Shown here: positions 1-9,480 of the stretch, piece after piece
How positions within the stretch are numbered: position 1 is the stretch's first letter
How the letters are laid out: the number at the start of each line of letters is the position of its first letter
Assembly (NCBI GenBank): GCA_016748015.1
Contig: JAAOMT010000439.1
Location: 371,170 to 435,169 of the forward strand
Length of the DNA stretch: 64,000 bases
From: Geosiphon pyriformis
Taxonomy: Eukaryota > Glomeromycota > Glomeromycetes > Archaeosporales > Geosiphonaceae
Direction of reading: 5' to 3'
The notes under the pieces: model-generated
What the model was told of the DNA's origin: nothing
The model's database searches: none
What the model saw: only the letters and a program-made list of their open reading frames with translations
Made by a program: the position numbers and the translations under genes

Positions 1-272
1 ACAACTATCCAACTATTAGAACCTTTCATTGGAAAAACCAACACTATATTCCATTCAAAAACAGTTTACAGAATTTTCAAAGCATTTGAAAACTGTTACA
101 AATTATTGTTGGACCCAACCATAAACATAATAACAACCAACAGTATTACACGTCTTACCAACTCGCAATTTCAAGAATTACAACAACAAATTAATAACAT
201 AGTATTGAACCACTATAGTAACTTAAAATTTAATGAAGAAATTAACTTCGATTTCGACGGAGCTCAATCTTG
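1..272 (+). CDS. C-terminal end of an LTR-retrotransposon polyprotein (5' partial)
   Basis: An open frame runs without a stop from base 1 to a TGA ending at 272 (about 90 residues). No start is visible because the frame enters from outside the window. It ends just before a purine run and an LTR start, so it is the last coding segment of a plus-strand LTR element. The stretch LLDPTINIITTNSITRL aligns with the decayed 3' coding end of element D (about 38340-38400, LLNPEIDTVTTNQISKI), which lies in the same place relative to the LTR. This is the extra C-terminal region that follows integrase in this family. Its function is unknown; I see no signal peptide or membrane segment. It is the least decayed stretch of element coding sequence here. 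Confidence 0.6.
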
Positions 273-283
273 AAAGGAAGGGA
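272..283 (+). other. Polypurine tract of the first LTR element
   Basis: A run of only G and A (GAAAGGAAGGGA) lies a few bases before the LTR start TGTTACAG. This is the expected position of the plus-strand DNA primer used in reverse transcription. Element D has a comparable run (AAAAGGAGAGAA) before its 3' LTR. Confidence 0.6.
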
Positions 284-286
284 TAA

Positions 287-1153
287 TGTTACAGTTTAAG
301 AATTTAGCAAAAAGAATCATAAAAATAATACAAACTATTCAATCATAATATAGCACAGTAATAATCTTAGAAAGGTAATGATTAACATAGTAGCAAACAC
401 CATCTCGCGATAGTGACAAGTACCAGTTCACAATAGCAGCCAACACCAACTGGTGATAGCAGCAAACACCAGGTTGAAATATCAAAAAAAAAGTATTTTC
501 TCGTAGAACTACAAACATGTATATATACAGTAGTTTTAATATTGGGAAATAATCAATCAAGTAATAAAAATCATAACTTATCAAGCAACAGATCCAATTT
601 TATCCAACAAACTTCACTTTAAATCATACTTTCAAATTAAATATCCCAAGAAACCTTTAAAAATCAAAAAGAAATGAAAAAGAATATTTAAAACGGAACT
701 ATCACAATCCAAAGTATTAAGAAACTTACTTGTATTATTTATTGAATGAAACTATCATTCATCAACTGAATCCCTTGGAAGAATAATCCTTGATCAAGAT
801 TATTCACGTTGTTACTAATTAATAAAAGCTTTATTGTGAGAATTAGAAAAACGCTAAAGACCATTAACATTCTGTGTTTCTAGATTAGAGAAACACATCA
901 GGCAATTGCAAAAATAGCCTTAGAGAAGACCCCAGACAGTGGGTAGATTTCAGTTCAGCCTCTGAAAAGGAGTACATAAACACACACAACAATCAAGAAT
1001 TAAAGAATAACTTACATCACAACAGTAAAAAAAAAGCCTTCAGTGTAACAGTGACATTATCACACAAATAGAATTGAGGAACTCATGAAAGACTGATTGC
1101 AATTAAAGTGGGATATCTGCAATTAAATATAACAAAAAAACCATCCTGTAACA
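287..1153 (+). mobile_element. 3' LTR of a plus-strand LTR retrotransposon inserted into copy A
   Basis: The segment begins TGTTACAG and ends CTGTAACA, an 8-bp inverted terminal repeat typical of LTR ends. At the right edge, copy A's RNase H reading resumes abruptly: its minus-strand frame matches copy B up to the bases read as GCAT on the plus strand (1154-1157) and then stops matching. GCAT is therefore the expected 4-bp target duplication; the partner copy lies outside the window. The LTR is 867 bp and holds short imperfect repeats of AGCAAACACCA near 390-475. It differs in sequence from the LTRs of copies A-D, so it is another subfamily. Confidence 0.7.
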
Positions 1154-2340
1154 GCATTTTTGTTTTGTTCTCTTTTTTTGTAATGCACTATATAATTAAA
1201 TAGTGACAGTTCTATTTTCCATTTAACATGACAATTATCTGCAAATTTTTGTTTTTGAATTGAAATCAATTCTTTATGATCTATGTACACATCAAATTTT
1301 TGACTCAAGTATTCTTTTCATTTCATAACTGCTCAATAGATTACTAAGTGTTCTAATGCTAGTGTTCCATAGTTCTTTTCTGCTGGACTTAAGCTTCTAC
1401 TGGCATAAGCTATTGAATGTTTTCTTCTATTTGGTCTTTTCTGTAATAGTACTGCTCCCAATGCTTGGTCTGATGCATTAGCAGTAATAATAAATAGTTT
1501 GCTGTGATTTGGATACATTAATACTAGAGCTTGAATAAACTTTCTTCTCAGTATGTCGAATGCTTCTTGTTGAGCTTCTGTCTATTTATACTTTATATTC
1601 TTAGTTTGTAAATGATGGAATGGCTGAGCCAGTTTAGAAAAATCCTTGATAAAATGACAATAATAGTCTGCAAATCCCAAAAATGCTCTTAGTTCTGTCA
1701 AATTGGTTGGCACTAGAAAGTTTTTGACTATTGCAATCTTATCCAAATCTGTTTTGATACTGTTTTTGCTTACAATATGTCCCAAAAACTTGAGCTCCAT
1801 TTTGCCAAAGAAGCATTTGTTGGCATTTAGTTTCAATCCTACTTGTCTGAGTCTTTCAAATACTTGTTGGAAATGATACAGATAATCATCAAATGTTTTT
1901 GAGAACATATTGGTGTCATCCAAGTATATGACTACTGATTTCTATAGTAGTCCAATATAGACAATTTTCATAAGTCTCTGGAAGATAGTTGGAACATTCA
2001 TCAAGCCAAATGACATAACTTCAAATTCAAAGTTTTCTTCTCAAGTTGTAAAAGCCGTTTTCTTTTTGTCTTCTGGTTTTATGGCTACTTACCAGTAACC
2101 ACTGTCTAAATCTAACATTGAAAACCATTTCTTTCCTTTAAAAACATTGAAAAGTTCTTGGATCTTTGGAGTTGGGTAGCTGTCTCCTTTTGTTACTTCA
2201 TTTAGTTTCCAGTAATCTACACAAAAGTGGATTTTTCTATTCTTCTTATGGATTAGTACCACTGATGATAACCATGAGCTCATTGATGGCTAAATTAGCC
2301 TATTGTCAAGCATCCAGTTGATTTTTTGACAAATGATCTC
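1154..2340 (-). pseudogene. pol: Reverse transcriptase and RNase H of copy A
   Basis: The fingers and palm start with SSVVLIHKKNRK, HFCVDYWKLNEVT and FSMLDLDSGYW (2283-2089). A broken stretch leads to the catalytic VVIYLDDTNMFSKTF, with YLDD at 1926-1915 intact. Then come LGHIVSKNSI and AFLGFADYYCHFIKDFS, both gypsy RT landmarks. RNase H follows: ITANASDQALGAVLLQK stands for the usual (T/Y)DAS...GAVL, with the first catalytic Asp changed to Asn, then AYASRSLSPAEKNY and VYIDHKEL. The domain ends at about residue NKNA, where the insertion at 1153 cuts it. Several stops separate the blocks. Confidence 0.88.
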
Positions 2341-2950
2341 ATGGCTAGCTAGTGGTACTCTGTATGCTCTTTGCTTAATTGGCATTACATCTCCAGTTTT
2401 TATCTGATATTAAATAATGTCTGTTCTGCCAAATTTGTTTTCACTGAGAAAAATGTCATTGAAATTGTTGAGTAACATCTTGAGTTGCATCTGTTGAAGT
2501 GAATTTAAGTTTCCTATGTTTATTTATTCTAATTGTTCTAGTTGGAGCAAATAATATTTACTTCGTCCATAAATTGTTTGTGATGTGATTTCAACATATC
2601 CACAAAGCTATGGAAAGTCTGGAATAGAGTTTGGTGGTTGGTCTTCTACTTCTGTGCTTAGATATTTGATGATGGTTCCTTCTGGTATTTCTACAATATT
2701 TCTTGTGTTGTTATAGATAGGAATTTTGATGTAATTATGGTTCTTGGCAGGTATGTAGAGATTAATGAGTTCAATCTTTTCTGATTTACAAATAATTAAT
2801 TTGGCTTCAAAAATCTGTGCTTGATCTTTCACTTTTTTATCTATAGTGTACATATACTGATCATATGATAGAATAGAAATTAGTTGATGGATTGAAATAA
2901 TTTCTTCTTTGTCAACAATTTTTTTTTCTGCCATATTAACTGGTACATCT
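2340..2950 (-). pseudogene. Linker between dUTPase and reverse transcriptase (copy A)
   Basis: Frame 3120-2608 stays open from dUTPase motif 4 through a segment with LYIPAKNHNYIKIPIYNN and IPEGTIIKYL, followed by a region ending in MPIKQRAYRVPLAS just before the RT fingers. The last piece matches the (I)K(Q)RpYRxp lead-in of gypsy reverse transcriptases. The middle part is predicted to be beta-rich and might be a second, degenerate barrel like that of retropepsin or dUTPase, but I see no catalytic residues. Function unknown. Confidence 0.5.
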
Positions 2951-3330
2951 ATTCTATTTGTTGATCCAAATTTCTGTATCTTTCTTGCTGTTATCTCTAG
3001 TTCTTTCCTATTTTCTACTAACACTAACTGAGTTATTTTCACCAAAGGTAAAAATATAGTCTGTGCTATCTTTTCATTTGGCTCTATGATATAGGCCTTT
3101 TCCAAATTATTTTGTAGCATTGCAATAATATTTTCTATATATTCTGTGTCAATTATTCCTCTTCTGATGTTGATTCTTTTTTTTACTAAACTACTCTTAG
3201 ATACTAGTTAAATCATGATTGTTGCTAAGATTTTTAGTGTGATTTTGAGATCAATACAAGTGCATAAATGGGGTTCCAGTTTGATGGTGTCTTTTCTTAG
3301 ATATCTCAGATCAAACCTTGCATTGGTATT
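2950..3330 (-). pseudogene. dUTPase domain of the copy A polyprotein
   Basis: All five motifs of trimeric dUTPases appear in order. Motif 1 is ARFDLRY (about 3321-3301). Motif 2 is SKSSLVKK (about 3200-3175). Motif 3 is RRGIIDTEY, with the catalytic-loop Asp (about 3165-3140). Motif 4 is PNEKIAQTI (about 3081-3055). Motif 5 is ARKIQKFGSTNR (2988-2953). The span of about 127 residues fits one subunit. dUTPase hydrolyses dUTP to dUMP and pyrophosphate and would keep uracil out of element cDNA. One TAA, where copy B has CAA, separates motifs 1 and 2, and two glycines of motif 5 are altered by G-to-A changes. Copies B and C carry the same domain. Confidence 0.82.
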
Positions 3331-3609
3331 GTGTGCATGTTTTGGCATGATACTTTCATTATTATCACTAAACCATTTAAGTTCTTGCTTCTTAAAAAGA
3401 TCAAGAAGCACAATATATGTTTTGGGGTTTGAATCGAAGTCCAAATTGTTATTAATTTTGTTATCATATTGAGTAGAACTGAAACCATTGTTTTTGTTAT
3501 TGTTATTGTCTAAGTTTGAATTGGAATCAAAATCTGATTTTGATTCTGATATGCAGCTGCTAATTGGTTCTTCCTTTTTTGGAATTATGTAAATCATATG
3601 TGTTGGTAG

Positions 3610-4220
3610 ATTGTAAATGAGGTTACACTCATTACAATATTGAAAGTTATATGGAATTAAACAATGGTCACATAATCAAGTGTTGATTTTTTCAAAGCAT
3701 TACTTTTGCTCTTCTCTTGTAGATGTTAGCTTTTAGTAGTGTTTATAGAATTGTTCTGGATTTAAGAGGTTTATGACTGGTTCTGGGTCCTAGTCGAGTT
3801 CTATGGTTTCTGGTAAATTATTTTTGATTGTCCTTATTTCTTTTGGTGACACTTCTTCGATTTTGGTGAAAGCCATTTGCCAAATTTCATTGTCATTATG
3901 TGGACAACCATCCAAGCATTTGACTGCTCATCTTTAGGCAGCATCTATAGACATTCTTTTTTTTTTCCAGTTACTTATGAGAATCATGTACTAACATAAT
4001 TTATTGCATGTTCCTCCTCTTCCAAGAATGTTATTCCACATTTCTTCATTGAGAAGAGTTTCTCCACAAGTTAAGTATGGCTCATTATCTTATTTTTCTA
4101 CTTGTTTTGGTCTGCCAAAGTGCTCAACAAGACATGAGCAGCAATAGAACTTAGTTGCTATCTGGTATTCCTCATTGTTATCACAGCATGCACCCATTGA
4201 TGATAATTTCTTGTCACAAT
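3610..4220 (-). pseudogene. Cysteine-rich putative zinc module between protease and dUTPase (copy A)
   Basis: Translating the minus strand gives CIDCDKKLSSMGACC, then YCCSCLVEHFG, a single TCGE, CNKLC and, nearer the dUTPase, LCDHCLIPYNFQYCNEC. Pairs of C-x2-C spaced this way look like two or more zinc-binding units. The segment lies in the polyprotein between protease and dUTPase and recurs in copies B and C. Ty3/gypsy elements do not normally have a zinc module here. Several stops interrupt it. I do not recognise a named family, and nucleic-acid binding is only an inference from the metal-ligand pattern. Confidence 0.55.
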
Positions 4221-4347
4221 CAATACACTCTAGTTTTGATCAACAATAATTAAACAATTGTGGTTGAGTGTAAATATATAGATGGTAAGTGGTAGTTGGT
4301 ATTAGATTTTCTTCTTTTTTTTTTTTTTCCTTATAATTGTTTTCTTT

Positions 4348-5058
4348 CTACTTCCAAGTTGTTGTCAGTTCATCCTGATTATTGTTGGTTTTCCAGGCTT
4401 GGTCAGCATTCCAGGTAAGTTTTTCCCTTTGTTTTTCTTTTCTATTGTCATCCCAAGAAAGTATTGGTAGTAGCTCATTGTGGTTTTTGTTAGCCCAGAA
4501 TACTTGATAGGCTTTCCAGGTAGGTTTTTTTTTTTTTTTCTCAAATTTAATAAGTGGAGCTAATGGTGTAATAATGGATTTGAAGTGTCTACATGTGGCA
4601 GGTACCCACATGTATCGACTGTTTTGGCTAAGCTGTAGTTCCTGCATGTTCCAGTCAAGCATGGCATTTGTTTTAATTAGCCAGTCATTACCAACTAGTG
4701 CTTGATACTGTGTAGCCTCCATTACCAAAACTTTGATTGGAGTAATAATACCATTTATTTCAATGAAAAAATTATCAATCTTACTAATAGAAGTCTTGGT
4801 TGCTCTATCAGCCATTATTATTCTGGCATTAGTAGCATGATCAACTTGGTGACCTAATTGGTCCATAAGTTGTTGTGTGATAATGCTGCCTGCTAACCCA
4901 CTATTAAAAATAAATTTGATAGTATGGCCATCCACTTTGGCATTAGTGTACATGGTGGTGATTGATTTTTCCTTGAGTGTGGTTCTACTGAATAAAGGAG
5001 TTGTTAATGGTTTTTCACTTTCAAAGAAAAATATAACTGCGAGTAACTTGTCTTCCAT
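4348..5058 (-). pseudogene. Retropepsin-type aspartic protease of copy A
   Basis: The open stretch is 236 residues long. YTNAKVDGHTIKFIF is followed by NSGLAGSII at about residues 52-60; retropepsins have (V/I/L)DSG(A/S)xxS(F/I)I here. The catalytic Asp has become Asn (AAT, 4905-4903), a single G-to-A change. Later landmarks of the fold, IIMADR and the flap-following LVGNDWLIKTNAMLDW, are present at about residues 79-135. The protease normally cuts the Gag-Pol polyprotein. In copies B and C the same position also reads Asn. The stretch has no stop, but its enzyme would be inactive as read. Confidence 0.8.
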
Positions 5059-5561
5059 GATGGTAGTTAATGATATGTTGCTGGTAAGTGATTTCTAATT
5101 TGTTTTTAAGTTGTTGGATAAGATGTCTTCTGGGATAACTAGGAGACTTAAATAGTTCTAAGAATTTGGGTTTTGAGTATACCCAGTTCCTAAACTCTAC
5201 TGTTGTGATCCTGATGACTGGTTGGGTAAACTGGAAATCAGTTGGTAAACAACTATTGCCAATCTCCAGTTTTGGGTAATTTTTAATCTGGGATTTCTGG
5301 ATGTCATCTGAGCTGGGTTTAATGGCAGTATTGGAATTGGTGGTTATTGATATATTACTTGTGGCTGTGGTTAATAAATAACTGATGCTGCCAGTTAATA
5401 AAATGGAGCTTGATATACCAGTGGTTAATAAATTGATGGCTGCATCACTAGTAGATAATTCAATTAATATATTTCTGGATTGGGTTGATATCTCAGAGTT
5501 TGAAACTAGTGATTGGGTTTTGATATTGATTTCCTGATCATTGGTTTTTTATTCTTAATCT

Positions 5562-7345
5562 GCAATCAATTCTCAAATGTTTTTGTTTATCACAGTAGTG
5601 GCAAACACGCATCTTTTGTAGCCACTGTTGATTGGTGAATAATGATGGATGCGATTGATTTTGGGAATGATTCACATTTTCTTGATTATTGCGTTGTTGT
5701 GGAGATTAATAAACTGCTTAATTGTTAGCTAAATATCCCTCTAATTTTTGGTTGATGAAATTATTGAATTGTTTCAACTTAGGATCCAATTCAGATGATC
5801 TGTTCATTACTAGATAAATAACTTAAGCGTAGTTAGCTTCAAGTTTAACTGCTTCAAAATCTCTGGCATTTGTAATGGTGGCTTGAAGATCTGCAGAATG
5901 CATTGGGCATACATGCTGGAGGATACTACTGTATAGACCTCTAATGAATTGATTTAGAATTTGTGGTGCTGTAAAATAATCAGTCTGAATTGCCTGAATT
6001 TGGTGCAGATTCCTATGGAAGCATCCTAGGTAAGTGGTAACTGCTTCATTTTCTCCTTGCTTGATAGTGGTAAAGGTGTTTGCTAAACAATTAATACTAT
6101 TATTGTTACTGAAGTATTGTAAAAATGCAAGCTTGAATGCATTGAAATCCTGAGGTTTTTTGGCTAGGCTTTGATATCATGAGTCAGCAGTATCTTGGAG
6201 AAAATAGGAGATGGCTTGCATGGCTCTGACATCATCCCATCTGTTGGTTGTGATGGCTTTTTCCATATCATTTAGTCACACTTGGGCATCGTCCTCTTTG
6301 CCAGTGAATTTTTCAAGTTTTACAATTGGTGTGTATGCCATTTGTGATTGTTGTGATAGTGGTAGTTGAAGTTGTTATTGCAGCTGTTGAGACAGTTGTT
6401 GTAGTTGCTGCAGTGGTACTGGCAGCAGTTGGATTTACTGATTCAGTTGTTGTAATGACTGACCAATTAGTTCAACTGGTTAATTAATTATGATTTTTGA
6501 AAGTATGTGCTATTGATTAATTAAATCGGAATTTTGATTGTTCTGATTTGACAGTGTTTGAATATTCAGAGTTCCAATTTCTGGATGTTCTAAATTTGGA
6601 TTTTTCAGAGTTTGAACATTCGGGGTTTCAACTTCCGGGTTTTCTGGGATCAAGTTTTGGTAAGTAAATTCCTGATCCTCTTCTTCTTCTTCTGATTTTG
6701 TTACTTTCACAGATCAAAAATTCCAAAATTGGGTTGAGATGACAGTGATTGATATCTTGATGGCATTGGTAATTGCAATTTAAATTCTTTAAAATATTTG
6801 CTATATGGTCCTAACAATTCTGCTCTTCTTTGTTTGCTTTGGAATGAGAATCATCTAAAGATTGATGTCATATTTGATGTGAATATGTCTGCTGATGAAA
6901 TATTGATGGCACTTCCTGGTGTATAATGGTATAATGAATTGGTTGGTGATTCAATTCTGGTTTTCTTTCAAGTGGGTGGTTGTATTTGTTTTGGTGTTAC
7001 TGTTGGTGTTTGCAATCTTTCTTTGCCTTTGTCTGCATAAGTGATAGGGAATTGTTGTTGTGTGTACTTTTCAATGGTTTGATTGATTTCTCTGATAATT
7101 GGTGTGAAACTGTAGTTTCTTGGTAAGCTGGTATGTTGAAATAATTCTGTATAGAAATTTTCTTTTGTGGATTCAATGTTAACTGTTCCTTCTAAGCAGT
7201 TTGTGATTTTATCATTGACATAAAAGTTGAAGACTGATTCTACTGGAAAATGATTATTGTTTAATCCTAATTGTTGACTGTACTGTTGAAACAAGGATTT
7301 GGCAAATTCTAAGTGGTTTGCTCCTATGATTTCTGATTCTGTCAC
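5562..7345 (-). pseudogene. gag: gag of copy A, with CCHC zinc knuckle
   Basis: The N-terminal part (7345-6968) is open for 125 residues and matches the gag start of element D from its motif NHLEFAK onwards. In D the start codon is an ATG at 36138, just after the LTR; the equivalent codon in A is lost. The middle part is rich in Q, N and P and is broken by several stops. The C-terminal end carries a canonical knuckle CHYCDKQKHLRIDC (C-x2-C-x4-H-x4-C) at 5603-5562, the nucleic-acid-binding part of nucleocapsid. Gag packages element RNA into virus-like particles in the cytoplasm. The copy cannot make an intact protein. Confidence 0.8.
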
Positions 7346-7388
7346 TTTTGGATGATTGTTGTTAGTGCTGGTTCTCTGTAAGATTATA

Positions 7389-7407
7389 TCTTACAAGGAG
7401 CACTAAA
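7389..7407 (-). other. Primer-binding site of copy A
   Basis: Directly after the LTR the minus strand reads TTTAGTGCTCCTTGTAAGA. The other copies have TTTGGTGCT at this place (B, C and D), so the ancestral site was probably TGGTGCTCCTTGTAAG, which starts with the TGG expected for pairing with a tRNA CCA end. I cannot name the tRNA. Confidence 0.5.
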
Positions 7408-8186
7408 TGTTACAGATGATTATTTGGGGTCTCAAAGCAAATAACAAATCCATAACTTGGTGTTTGATTGGTATTCTGGTGTTGATATCTGAATATTTGA
7501 TTGATCTGAAGGTTTTTGTGTAGAGTTCTTTGTATAATGAACAGAGATTCAATAGTTGTTTTAGTAGTCTCTTGGAATCACAATTCTGTCAAATTTTTTT
7601 CTCAGTGTGGTGGCTAGTAATTCTCCTGGTAAGCTATCCTCAAATCTATGAGTGTTTTACTCTTGTTTTACAGGTCTTTTACCAGTCCCTATGACGTTTG
7701 TAACTCAGTGCTTTAATCTTTGATTAATTAGTCAACCAAAAGAAATACAAAAGAAATAAAAGAAAATAAAGAAATAAACAAAAGCAATTGCAAGTTAGTA
7801 TCCTATCAACAGCCGTAATCAAGAGCTATTGTTCTAGTGTAGTTAAGTATCAATTACTATCAACATGAAGTGTTGATAGTGGAGAGTAGATTGAGATAGT
7901 AAATAATTATTTATTGATATTTGTGAATGAAAGATTGCTTAGATCAGATCTAAACTGGAAGATCCCTTTTTCTACTTCTACATAATTGAAATTCCCCCAT
8001 TCCTCAATTCCTTACATCAGGAATCCTGGAATTTCTGGAATCCTGCAATTTCTTTGAGAGGAATCCTGGAATTCTGGAATCCTGCAATTCCTTGTACAAG
8101 AATTCTAGAATTCCACATTTACTATGGCTACTTCTAATTGGCTAATTTATATGCTAATATATACTTCCTATATTCTATGAGTAACA
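7408..8186 (-). repeat. 5' LTR of copy A
   Basis: On the minus strand it starts TGTTACTCATAG (8186) and ends CATCTGTAACA (7408), 779 bp. It aligns over its length with the LTRs of element D and with the solo LTR at 14200-15082. A tandem palindromic array built on GGAATTCC and CCTGGAAT units lies at about 7985-8125, in the U3 part. A short A-rich run lies at 7738-7785. Confidence 0.85.
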
Positions 8187-8388
8187 ACAAATATTACTTA
8201 AAATTATAATTAAATAACATAATTAATTGCTTGTTTTATGTTTAATTTATTTCTAAAAAAAAAAAATTTTTTTTTCTCTTATTAATCCTTTAGCCATAAC
8301 AAAAGTAAAATACATACCAAAGTTATAGGTTTTTTTTTTCTTTGTTTTTTTTCTAGTTATTTCTTTAAACACATCTTTATTTGTTATA

Positions 8389-8515
8389 ATGAAACCAATA
8401 GACTTGTTTGCTAGTGGTTTTAGCTCTGGCTTGGCTGGTTTAAAGACCTGCTTTAATACTAAAAAGAAGCATATAAAAAGTGTCTATTTTTATGATACAT
8501 TATTTAAAAAGCTAA
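8389..8515 (+). pseudogene. Possible N-terminal scrap of a LINE ORF1
   Basis: The frame from ATG 8389 reads a short basic, Ser/Gly-rich peptide with SSGLAGLKT and NTKKKHIKSVYF before it runs into the 3' LTR of copy B at 8516. From memory this resembles the start of ORF1 proteins of glomeromycotan LINEs. The two full LINEs in this window do not contain it, so I cannot confirm it from sequence in hand. If right, copy B landed in a LINE. The rest of 8187-8388 is A+T-rich with homopolymer runs and shows nothing recognisable. Confidence 0.35.
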
Positions 8516-9480
8516 TATTACAGATAATTATTTGGGACATTGATACAAATAACAAACTCATAACTTGGTGTTTAATAAGTAATATGATTGGTAATCTTTA
8601 AAGATTTTTGTGTCTGAAGATTTTTGTATCTAAAAGTTTTGGTTGAATTTTTTGTATAATAAACAGAAATTTAATATTAATATCCTTTGGTGATATTTTT
8701 AGTTTTCTTTTCAACCCACAAATTAATATGTGTTGTTATCTGTAGTTTTTCAGAATATTTATTTTATTAATTTTTTTTTAATTTGATGGCCAGTTTCCTA
8801 ATAAGCTATTTTTTAATTCCAAGTGTCTATCCTTATTCTTGGGTTTTTTACCAGTTTTTTCCCTAACATTAGTATTTTGCTTTAATTTTTTTAATCAGTT
8901 AGTAAACAACAAACAAAAATAAATAAAAATAAAAATAAAAAATAAAAATAAATTAGTATCTTGTCAATAGCTGTAATTAAGAATTATTGTTCCAGTATAA
9001 TTAAGTATTGGATGCTATCAACATTAAGTGTTGATAGAATAGAAATAATCAATATTTTCTAATTAAGTAATGATAACATAGATTCAAGTGGTAATAAATA
9101 ATTTATTAATATATAATGTGAATTTGAAACTTCTTCTAACTGTTTTTTTAACTAAAGATTCTAACATTCTGTTTTTTCTGCTTTTAATACTTTTGCTATA
9201 TATACATAATTAATGTTTTATAAAATCTCACACATTTGTGAACAATGTGCTATAATTTCTTAAACAATGCTTATATTGCTAAGCAATATGTTTTAATCTA
9301 CTGATATTGCTCACATTATTAAGCAATGTGTCATAATTCATTGAAATTGCTTATATTGTTAAGCAATGTACTATAATTTACCAGTAATGTGCTCACATGC
9401 TCAATATTATTCTCTTATTGGTCTATTTTTTCTATTTGTTTTTTCTACTATTTTTCTTGTGCTCTTTTCTATAAGTAATA
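8516..9480 (-). repeat. 3' LTR of copy B
   Basis: It aligns over its whole length with 19549-20494. Its ends read TATTAC and GTAATA on the plus strand, decayed from TGTTAC and GTAACA. The U3 part holds a tandem array of degenerate units of about 30-40 bp around the core AGCAATGTGCTATAAT (about 9230-9400), a different array from the GGAATTCC one in copy A. Confidence 0.85.

Larger units (their letters stand above)
1154..8186 (-). mobile_element. Ty3/gypsy LTR retrotransposon copy A (3' part outside the window)
   Basis: Reading from 8186 down, the order is 5' LTR, primer-binding site, gag, CCHC knuckle, aspartic protease, cysteine-rich module, dUTPase, reverse transcriptase and RNase H. The protease-RT-RNase H order and the RT motifs are those of Ty3/gypsy. 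The element is cut in RNase H by the insertion ending at 1153, so integrase and the 3' LTR are absent here. It is the best-preserved of the large copies, but gag and pol are broken by many stops, mostly TAA and TAG where the related copies have CAA, CAG or TGG. The catalytic protease aspartate is replaced. The copy is an inactive relic. Confidence 0.9.

Noticed and set aside
3215-3472. Plus-strand frame opposite the dUTPase region
   Set aside because: The minus strand carries the conserved dUTPase motifs; the plus frame is a shadow.
9230-9400. CRISPR-like spaced repeats of AGCAATGTG
   Set aside because: Degenerate tandem units inside an LTR, repeated at the same place in the partner LTR; no cas genes, and the genome is eukaryotic.
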